Source: Epiperipatus broadwayi (taxonomy: Eukaryota > Onychophora > Udeonychophora > Euonychophora > Peripatidae). From it: a DNA stretch of 64,000 nucleotides. Position 1 is the stretch's first letter, and the number at the start of each line of letters is the position of its first letter. This document shows, piece by piece, positions 56,128 through 64,000 of this stretch. The position numbers and the translations under genes were made by a program. The DNA lies in NCBI GenBank assembly GCA_028023455.1, contig JAQFVV010012496.1, positions 3,905,764-3,969,763 of the forward strand, read 5' to 3'. The notes beneath the pieces were generated by a model that was given only the letters and a program-made list of their open reading frames with translations, was not told where the DNA came from and made no database searches.

Positions 56128-56575
56128 AACTAAATGCTATGTGTGGAGTACTATTGTATGGTTGTAAAATGTGGACAATGAATAATAAAATTAAGAATAG
56201 AATTGGAAGTCTTTGGCATGTGGTCATAGAGAAGAATGGAGAAAATCTGTTGGATAAATAAAATAACAAATGAAGAACTTTTGAAAGGATAAATGAAAAG
56301 GAAGATTGATTGAGGAAATTAAAAAGAGAAACTGGAAATGGATGTGTATTAAGAAAAAAGTATAGTTTAATGAAAAATGTTTTGGAAGAAATGATGAATG
56401 GAAGCAAGAAGAAACGATGGGAAAGACTGACATTGTTGGATGATATAAGAGATAAGAAGAGTTATGTGGAATTGAAGAGCAGGATAATGAAGAGGATATA
56501 TTGGTGATGTGATTACTCTCTGGACCTGTCCATGGGACAAAATACTATCGACGATGATTATTTTTGAACTGATAA
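56128..56575 (+). pseudogene. LINE C-terminal fragment, second family
   Basis: Stretches encode LLYGCKMWTMN, INEKED, a basic region with VLEEMMNGSKKKRWERL, TLLDDIRDKKSYVELK, and CDYSLDLSMGQNTIDDD at the 3' end. This motif order is typical of the region after the RT in several non-LTR families (clade not assigned). At least two stops and a frameshift break it. Confidence 0.65.
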
Positions 56576-56579
56576 TAAA

Positions 56580-57190
56580 AAATTCTTACAATTACATTAT
56601 TCTAAGAGCAAATAAATATATTTGACATCAATTTTATTTGACACCAATTTGATTTGCCTGTGATAGGAAGTAGCCTTCCCATATACGTAACATTTGGACT
56701 AAATCATAACAGGAACATTAAAATTCATGAATAGAAACAAACTTTTAATGCACAGTCTTAACACACATATGAAAGTGTGTGCGTATACACAATGCATATA
56801 TTTTTTGAATTATTACGAATATAAAAACAATGGAAATAGGAAACTGCTACGCACATAATCTTATTAATATTATTATATAAAGTTTTTATAGAATTGTAAT
56901 TCAAAGCATGCGAAGATTATAGATATGCTACGACATAACTTACAACAGATTACTGTAGGTTTTTATTTTTCAAAATGTAATCAATCATTCATGTAATAAC
57001 CTGTGTATCATATACTTTTAGATTAACGACAGCGACTAATAAAGTCTGTCTTCTTTATCTTTTTCTTGTATTTTCAAATCCCATCTAATTACATCAAGCT
57101 TAAGTATATACATTAGCCTTGTGTTCCAATATTACAGATTCAGCCCGTATTCTGCCCATCCCTTTTCTGTATATTTAACTGAACTTAACA
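56580..57190. other. No recognised feature
   Basis: AT-rich spacer; nothing supported. Confidence 0.5.
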
Positions 57191-57194
57191 TCCT

Positions 57195-57555
57195 ATGTAA
57201 GAGGGGTCATAATGACTTAAAGTCAACATGCATATGACAGCAATATTGGCATCAACAAGGATTTGAATATTCTCTCATCAGATTTTCAATGATACGAATG
57301 GCTGAAGGGTTAGAGGGTAGAGTTGATTGAAGCCTGTCCATTTAAGTATGAAGATTTACCATCTTAATATAAACTGAGCACTGATTATGTGGCAGGTAAT
57401 GAGCAGACCAGTTGACGAGTGCTGGTTCAGCATGAAGTACATATATTGGAGATCATTTATCTTTTTCACATGTATGGGGTCATGTGTGTCAGTTGTATGG
57501 AGTGGATGCCTAAAGGGAGTTTGAAAGTCTGAGTTCAAATCTTCTCTAATTATAT
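57195..57555 (+). mobile_element. HH-E copy, degraded
   Basis: Near full length: ggggtcataatgacttaaag, cctgtccatttaagtatgaa, HHR region, then gaaagtctgagttcaaatc. The HHR core reads TTGACGA and GAAG instead of CTGATGA and GAAA, so it is inactive. Confidence 0.7.
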
Positions 57556-57869
57556 CTAAATTAAAAGTCTATATCATATACGTGTATTTAAATATTTCAT
57601 ATTTTCTTATGTAAAATATGTACGTCATTTTTTTTCTTGCATTGTAACACATGCTCTTTTAATAGTGACAGTGATTGTCAATTCGATGTTAAAATTGTTA
57701 CCCATCAGTTTATGTTCATTAAATCCATATATTCAGATCATTTTAATGTAATTTACAATTTATAAACAAGGCAAAACTCTCCATACAGTAGTGCCACCTT
57801 GTGCCAACCAGAGTAATCAATGGATGCCAGAAGGCTTGTGCATAAAATCCCTATCTAATGCCTACTCAC

Positions 57870-57924
57870 CCAATATCCCCAGACTAGTTTCTGGATTGTG
57901 GCCTTCGTCAGTGAGGAGCTTTGG
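57870..57924 (-). ncRNA. Hammerhead ribozyme, HH-A dimer unit 1
   Basis: Minus strand: CCTCA/TGGGG stem I with distal CCAA/TTGG, core CTGACGA (complement 57905-57911), GAAA, stem III ACTAGT, cleavage after C (complement G57882). Stem II is reduced (GGC facing TCC), so the fold is less stable than at 26.3 kb. Confidence 0.6.
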
Positions 57925-58325
57925 ATCTGAGAGCACTGCATCTAGATCTTAGGATCTAATGCAACCCTCCAGCAACCACATTTTATCTCTACTTAACTAC
58001 TAAACTATGAGAATAAAATTGAAAACACAAAAAATATTTTCAGTCTAAGCTCAATAGCTTATATAGTCATATGGGTCTGAACTCAGTTCAGCACCCATAC
58101 ATTTTGGTGTCTTTGGCTCTTTTACAACCATAGCCACCACTATCCTATTAGGCAGGATTGGTGTTAAACCATTAAGCATCACATGATCACTTTTCCTATA
58201 CTAGCACATTAATTGTTGATAACAGAGCAAAACTCTCCATACAGTAGTGCCATCCTGTGCCAACCAGAGTAATCAATGGATGCCAGAAGGCTTGTGCATA
58301 AAATCCCTATCTAATGCCTACTCAC

Positions 58326-58380
58326 CCAATATCCCCAGACTAGTTTCTGGATTGTGGCCTTCGTCAGTGAGGAGCTTTGA
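58326..58380 (-). ncRNA. Hammerhead ribozyme, HH-A dimer unit 2
   Basis: Same sequence features as unit 1, exactly one monomer length (456 bp) away: CTGACGA (complement 58361-58367), GAAA, ACTAGT-C, TGGGG. A transcript through both would carry two cleavage sites flanking a single monomer. Confidence 0.6.
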
Positions 58381-58673
58381 ATCTGAGAGCACTGCACCTA
58401 GATCTTAGGATCTAATGAAACCCTCCAGAAACTACCTTTTATCTCTACTTAACTATAAAACTATGAGAATGAAATATGAAAACAAAAATATTTTCAATCT
58501 AAGCTCAATAGCTTAAATAGTCATATGGGTCTGAACTCAGTTCAGCACCCACACATTTTGTTGTCTTTGGCTCTTTAACAACAATAGCCACCACTATCCT
58601 ATTAGGTAGGATTGGTGTTAAACCATTAAGCATCACGATCACCATCTATTATAATAGCACATAATTGTTTATA

Positions 58674-58765
58674 AACAAGGCACAGGGTGGCACTACTATA
58701 TGGAGAGTTTTGCCTTGTTTATAAACAATTATGGTGATCATGTGATTCTTAATGGTTTAACAATT
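58674..58765. mobile_element. HH-A terminal fold-back
   Basis: gtttataaacaaggcacag and its inverse gccttgtttataaac with tggcactactatatggagag between; only the last ~60 bp of the repeat in each direction. Confidence 0.65.
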
Positions 58766-58854
58766 TACAATTTACTGTGTATTATCAAACATTAACGTGC
58801 TTATAAATAACAAATTGAGATGGAAGAAGTTAACATCAACAACAATGAAAAGAT

Positions 58855-59100
58855 AAAATGATACCAATCTACCTTTTAGCTCTGTTATTATATAAGCTTA
58901 GTTTTTTGACATTGTTTTTAAACTATAGGGTAAATTTGGTCTATTATGTTAATTTGTGTGCAGATTAAATGTACTCAAATTATGATTTAGTCTACACATA
59001 CATTAATATAATAGACCAAATTCATCTAATAGTTTAAAAACTATTTAAAAAATTAAGCATATATAACAGCAGAGCTGGTAGATAAATTGATATCAAACCA
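58855..59100. repeat. Inverted repeat
   Basis: Left arm taccaatctaccttttagct, tttaaactatagggtaaattt, ggtctattatgttaattt; right arm attaatataatagaccaaat, aatagtttaaaaac, gctggtagataaattgata. Loop about 40 bp near 58975. Family unknown. Confidence 0.65.
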
Positions 59101-59104
59101 CCAG

Positions 59105-59750
59105 ACATTACACAATTACCATTTCTTACCTTGCTCATACAGTGTCACCAGTGCAAGCCAGAGTAATCAATGGATGCCAGAAGGCTTGTGCATAAAATCC
59201 TTATCTAGTGCCTACTCATCCAATATCCCCAGACTAGTTTCTGGCTTGTGGCCTTTATCAGTGAGGAACCTTGGATCTGAGAGCACTGCACCTAGATCTT
59301 AGGATCTAATGCAACCCTCCAGCAGCCATCTTTTATCTCTACTTAACTACAAAACTATGAGAATCAAACTGAAAATGCTATATTTTCAATCCAAGATCAT
59401 TATCTTATATAGTCATATGGGTTTGAACTTAGTTCAGTACCCAAACATTTAGGTGTCTTTGGCTCTTTAATAACCATAGCCACCACTATCCTATTAGGCA
59501 GGATTGGTATTAAACCACCAACCACCACATGATCACCATTTCTTATGCCTGCTCATAACTGTTATCAAAACAGGCAAAACTCTCCATACAGTAATGCCAT
59601 TCAGTCTGGGGATATTGGATGAGTAGGCACTAGATAGGGATTTTATGCACAAGCCTTCTGGAATTCATTTATTACTCTGGATGGCACTGAGTGGCGCTAC
59701 TGTATGGAGAGTTTTGCCAGTTTTAATAAATTGATATTCTATCTTTTCAT
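59105..59750. mobile_element. HH-A copy plus fold-back piece
   Basis: A near-complete minus-strand monomer (about 59130-59545), then a separate short fold-back: minus tail ggcaaaactctccatacagt to about 59605 and a plus piece beginning cagtctggggatattgg. The HHR of the full copy (59220-59277, minus) has CTGATAA, G8 to A, and is predicted dead. Confidence 0.75.
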
Positions 59751-59854
59751 AGTTGTTGACATTACATAACTCAGTGAAAGATGGTTACTTCCATTTCAAT
59801 TCAATACCATAGATTTTTTTCTCTTTTCTGGGCAATTGTAATATTCACATAAAT

Positions 59855-60550
59855 GTTATGGACATTTATACAGAAAAGGTAGTCTATATATTTTTAATTT
59901 GGTTTTTATTTATGCTTAATATGCTTTCGATATATAACGTATTAGAATCATAGAACTTGACCTCTTTAGTGTTCAGAGTCTATATATATACTTGATAAAT
60001 ATTTTAATATTTAAAATCATTTAAATTTATTTGTTTAATATTCAAAGATATTTAAATCTTTTCGAAGAATCCATTTTTTTAGAGAGGGGGGGGATGCTTA
60101 GGTGTTTTTTGTTTATAGCAAATCAATCATTAGCTATTGTCCAAGCCTTATTAATTGTTCGTTTTCTATCTTCACGCTCAGTACATGCAATTCCTACTAT
60201 AGGCAAATCGAATTGTATACACTGAGAGGAAAGATGGAAAATGAACAATTAAAAAGGCTTGGACAATAGCTAAAGATTGATTTGCTATGAACAAAAAAGA
60301 CCCAAGCACCCCCATCTCAAAAAATGGACTCTTTGAAGGGATTTAAATATCGTTGAATATTAAACAAATAAATTTAAATGATTTCAAATATTAAAATATT
60401 TATCAAGTGTATATATAGACTCTGAACTCTAAAGACATGAATGTACTATGCTTATGATATGTTATGCATCAAAAGCATGCCATGCATAAATAAAAACTAA
60501 ATTTAAAATATATAGACTACCTTTTTGTGTAAATGGTCAAAACATTTATA
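59855..60550. repeat. ~695-bp palindrome, unknown family
   Basis: Centre near 60205. Arms can be followed outward through tagctattgtccaagcc/ggcttggacaatagcta, ttaaatttatttgttta and its inverse, tctatatatatacttgata and its inverse, and aaggtagtctatatattt/aaatatatagactaccttt. No PLE, LINE or HHR motif recognised. Confidence 0.7.
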
Positions 60551-60724
60551 TAAATATTCTCTTTCAATTGCATATATCCTGTATAGTTATAATTATTTAT
60601 TATTACATTATAAATAATATTTTCAACAAAAAGAAGAAAAGTCATTTTTTTATGCATAAATTGCAATGGATGTAAGAAACCAAATTTTAAGTAATATAAA
60701 TGTACTTTAAAAAAATGATTTACC

Positions 60725-61110
60725 ATTTTAAGTTTCATACGACCCTCAACTGTCCATGCCATCTCATGGGCTTTGAACATTCCATCATCAGATTGTCAAT
60801 GAAATGGACAGCTAAAGAGATGTGGGTTGGAGTGGTTTGAAACCTGTCTATTAATTAAAGTACAAAGATTGGCTATCTTAATATAAAGCTTAGCACTGAT
60901 TGTATATATGTGTGGAGATGGTAATCTGGACCAACTGATGAATTCTGGTTTAGCACGAAATACGTATATTGGTGATTGTTTATTTTTTTAACATGTGTGT
61001 GATCAGGTGGGTCAGCAATATGAGATGGCATAGAGAGTTGAGAGTCACGTGAAAGTCTGAGTTTGAATCCCTTATGCATTACATTGTATGTGCAGGTGTG
61101 TGTAAGCTTG
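60725..61110 (+). mobile_element. HH-E copy
   Basis: Starts catacgaccctcaactgtcc (itself an inverted tail piece), then cctgtctattaattaaag, the HHR region, gatcaggtgggtcagcaata and gaaagtctgagtttgaatcc. HHR: CTGATGA 60935-60941, GAAA 60957-60960, stem III ATACGTAT 60960-60967, A60968, TTGGT; but stem II ATTCT/AGCAC pairs at only three of five positions. Confidence 0.7.
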
Positions 61111-61439
61111 CACAGTGTTTTAAGTTACATTTTAAGTTATAATTCAATAAAAAATTAGTTTTAATTTTACTATTAAAAATATTTGGAAAGAAAGATAAAA
61201 GAGATATTAGTTGTTAGCAGCTGAAACAATTTATCAAATCAATAAGAGCATTAATACTATATCTTATGACACAGGAGTTATCATATCAGAATAACATTTT
61301 GGAAAATAACCCTCATTAATTCTACTTTATGTAATAGCTGATACTAATTACACCCGCAATAACTAAAGATGATTTATAATACAAATCTACAAAACTTTAA
61401 TTAGGTTGTGAGATTAATCCCAACTGTTTAACTATAATT

Positions 61440-62780
61440 AAATTGCCGTTAGTGTCAGCACATGTCAATAAATTTTAAAGGTTAAAAAGATACCTCTTTA
61501 CCTTCATCATCCTTTATATATCTAGAGGATTGTCAACAATGCATTCATCCTCCTTTATATATCTAGAGGATTGTCAACAATGCATTCATCCTCCTTTATA
61601 TATCTAGAGGATTGTCAACAATGCATTCATCCTCCTTTATATATCTAGAGGATTGTCAACAATGCATTCATCCTCCTTTATATATCTAGAGGATTGTCAA
61701 CAATGCATTCATCCTCCTTTATATATCTAGAGGATTGTCAACAATGCATTCATCCTCCTTTATATATCTAGAGGATTGTCAACAATGCATTCATTAGAAG
61801 GGGTGAATTTTTAATCAGAAATTTATTTCCAAATCTGATTGTCATATGCATCTGGGAAGTAGTAAAGACATTATTGACAACTCTGAAGATATATGAAGAA
61901 GGATAGAAGTAAAGAGAAATCCCTTTTACCTTTAAAATTTATTGTTAGATGACAATTTAATTATATTTAAACAGTTGCATTGAGTTAATCTCAAAACCTT
62001 ATATAAATATTAAGCCCTGTGGATTCTTATTTATTACATAATATTAATATTTGAATCATTGTTGGCAAAGTTAAAAATATGAAAAATTGCATAATTTCCA
62101 GTATATATGCCAGTCAGGTTATACATTTCTGGAAAATAACTATGCACAAAAACATATACGAGATATGCTTAAAATCTGAATAAAGTTCACAATTTTTGCC
62201 TAGTTTTGACTGTTATACTATTTATGTCATGGCATCTGACAGAGGGGAGAAGATTGCCAGCTTAGTTAGAGAAATGTGTCTGGGTGATTAGCATAATGGA
62301 ATAACTAAATATTTACATAAATAGGCCATTTTTTAGAGAGGGGAACAAGAAAGACTCCTATATTCTCCTCTCTAAGAATAACCTTCTTAAGCAAATAATT
62401 AGCTATTCAATATGCTAATCACTGATTCATGCTTCTATAATAGGGTCAGAAATTTTCATTCCTCTGTCAGAAGCCATGACCATGACTAATATAACTTAGC
62501 TGAAAGTGCACTAGACAAAAATTACAAACTTTATTCAGATTTTAAGCATATCTTGTATACATTATTGGGTATAGTTAATTTCCATATTACACTTTCTTGA
62601 CATATTATGTACCAAAATTTTCAATGTTAAACAAATTTCTTATTGATTAAAAATTCATCCATTCTACTAAAGGTATTGATGATAATCCTCTAGATATATA
62701 AAGGTAGTCGAAACTAAAAATATATTTCTTTAACTTTAAATTTAATGTCATATGCTGACACTAGATGGCAGTAAAAATGA
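61440..62780. repeat. ~1.34-kb imperfect palindrome
   Basis: Left arm order: ttagtgtcagcacatgtca, minisatellite, ggggtgaatttttaatcaga, aagccctgtggattcttatt, tatacgagatatgcttaaaa, gtcatggcatctgacagagg. The complements follow in reverse order to 62775: cctctgtcagaagccatgac, ttaagcatatcttgtatac, ttaaaaattcatccattcta, atcctctagatatataaagg, tcatatgctgacactagat. Centre about 62300. No coding. Confidence 0.7.
61511..61797. repeat. 41-bp minisatellite, seven units
   Basis: cctttatatatctagaggat starts at 61511, 61552, 61593, 61634, 61675, 61716 and 61757: exact 41-bp spacing and units that look identical, including tgtcaacaatgcattcatc. A single inverted unit fragment lies at 62680-62702 in the other arm of the palindrome, so the array grew after the palindrome formed. 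Confidence 0.9.
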
Positions 62781-62784
62781 GTTC

Positions 62785-64000
62785 ATCTCAATACATTACA
62801 AAAATATTATGCACTGTGGACTCTTATTTAAAACTTTAATTATATATTGTGCCCTTTTCTTTAGGTCAGTAATAATTCATAACAGTCAATTACTGAAAAA
62901 TTTTAAATTTAGAATATGTTCTTTTAATACATTAATTATATTAAGTCAATTATATCTTTAAAGTACCATTTGAAGCTAAAGAGAATATATAGTATATAAA
63001 ATCATTTAAAAATAGTTATATAAAGCTTAAAATATTGTTGCATATGGTTGTAAAAGCTGGCCATGTTAAATAACACAGCTATAAATAATTAAAAGTATAT
63101 TTAAAAATTCGATTTTAATAGTTTAAAACTTATAGTTAATAAATGCTATGTTTAAATTTATAATCATATTTAATAAGAAAAAATTAATATAGTATATTTT
63201 AAAATAAACTTTGTGATGGTGAAGATTATATCTAATTCTATATTTTCTAAATTCTTCTTCCAAATTTTTTTATAATTATTTTATACAATATAATAAGTGT
63301 ATCGGTTTTATTAGTTTAGACAGAGAAATAGATTGAAAATCGTCTAAGTTGTAATCACATGATTTTTTAATGTATACTATTACACACACGCTTGTTTGAA
63401 ATAATGACAAAGTTTAAAATATTTTCAAAGTTATATTATAGAATTGGATAGAATTATTGCCTATCATAAAAGCAAATAATAATAAATATTAAGTTAACTA
63501 TCATACGTAATGTTTAAATAGTTTTAATAAAATAATAATTTATTTAAAAGTAATATTTTAAGTAATGTTTTAAGTTCATTACGTCATCATTTTATTTTTC
63601 AAATATAATTCTACTATAAATTGAAAATCTGTAAATTTGTTTTCAAGCGGGGTAAGAATTGACCAATAAGAAATAAGTATCCTTACAGACGATAAATATT
63701 GTTGTAACTAACTTATAGCGGGAGATTAAAAAATGTATTGAAACCGGAGAGAGGTAAATTATAACTATCAAAAGATAGTATTTTTAAAATCTTTTATTTA
63801 GTCAATTTTTTTAGTACTTTCTTATAACTTTATCTGAAAAAAAAAAAAAAAAACTAATTGATAATTTTAAAAATATATTTTTTGCCAAAAGAAAGTATAA
63901 ACTAAAAATATTTTAATAATTTTGTTTAATATGATTTTCTAATTTTTAAAGTACTTACCAGTCGTATTTTATCTAAAAGTTTAACCTAAACTACGCAGTA
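62785..64000. other. No recognised feature
   Basis: About 1.2 kb without repeat or gene matches. Somewhat higher GC islets near 63640-63740 (tttcaagcggggtaagaat, tagcgggagattaaa) are not enough to call a promoter. Confidence 0.45.

Larger units (their letters stand above)
57768..58650 (-). mobile_element. HH-A head-to-tail dimer
   Basis: Two minus-strand monomers in tandem. caaaactctccatacagtag starts at 57772 and 58228, and the HHR starts are 57870 and 58326, both giving exactly 456 bp. The monomer is complete in both, ending at ggattggtgttaaaccatta and a catcac(atg)atcac segment that leads into the next copy. A third, fold-back piece follows at 58674. Confidence 0.85.

Noticed and set aside
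57236-57310. CTGATGA with a following hairpin in the 5' part of HH-E (also near 1490, 1880, 18630 and 60785)
   Set aside because: The segment lacks GAAA (reads CAAA) and pairing strands in all copies, so it is not a second ribozyme.
61511-61797. Regular repeats that could suggest a CRISPR array
   Set aside because: The 41-bp units abut directly with no unique spacers, and the context is eukaryotic; it is a minisatellite.
63630-63760. Possible host promoter (CCAAT-like ccaataag, gcggg motifs)
   Set aside because: Short motifs are expected by chance and no downstream exon can be seen before the window ends.

Overview
The window is AT-rich, intron- and operon-free intergenic DNA from an animal nucleus, almost certainly an invertebrate. 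Evidence: an RTE-type non-LTR retrotransposon with a 12-bp target-site duplication, many Penelope-like element (PLE) remnants with GIY-YIG endonuclease domains, tRNA-derived short repeats, a hAT-type MITE and an LTR element. I found no host protein-coding gene. Every protein-like segment I recognise is retroelement reverse transcriptase or endonuclease, nearly all of it broken. The species cannot be named from this sequence; AT-rich cnidarian, mollusc, flatworm or arthropod genomes would all fit.

The dominant theme is short repeats that carry hammerhead ribozymes (HHRs). I separate three convincing families, named here only for this report. HH-A has a 456-bp monomer and core CTGATGA / GAAA / ACTAGT-C. 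HH-E has a ~470-490-bp monomer and stem III ATACGTAT-like. HH-H has a ~376-412-bp monomer and stem III ACCGGT or ACCATGGT. HH-B (151-bp monomer) and HH-C are less certain HHR-like families. Copies occur as head-to-tail dimers, as fold-backs, or as both. This is the layout expected of non-autonomous retrozyme-like passengers of PLEs; PLEs are known to carry hammerheads in their terminal repeats and to be mobilised by their own RT plus GIY-YIG enzyme. PLE remnants with GIY-YIG motifs lie at 6.4, 8.2-10.1, 15.6, 18.9-21.7, 27.2-28.5, 41 and 54.4 kb.

Layout. 0-8 kb: HH-A, HH-E, a fold-back MITE (family G), a tRNA-like SINE, an RTE fragment, a PLE fold-back and an HH-B tandem. 8.1-10.3 kb: a nested PLE palindrome. 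11.1-14.7 kb: a gene-less LTR element. 15-23.9 kb: PLE fold-backs interleaved with HH-E, HH-A and HH-H. 25-35.5 kb: a palindrome around a tRNA-like sequence, HH-B cut by HH-A, a decayed PLE, HH-C with a 60-bp tandem of HHR-like cores, a hAT MITE, the HH-H tandem and a 112-bp family G tandem. 35.8-41.6 kb: PLE arms interrupted by the nearly full-length RTE LINE (37.1-40.4 kb). 42-56.6 kb: scattered LINE, PLE and tRNA-like pieces and a 409-bp stretch with no C on the + strand. 57-62.8 kb: an HH-A tandem, further HH-A/HH-E copies and two large palindromes, one with a 41-bp minisatellite. The last ~1.2 kb shows nothing recognisable.
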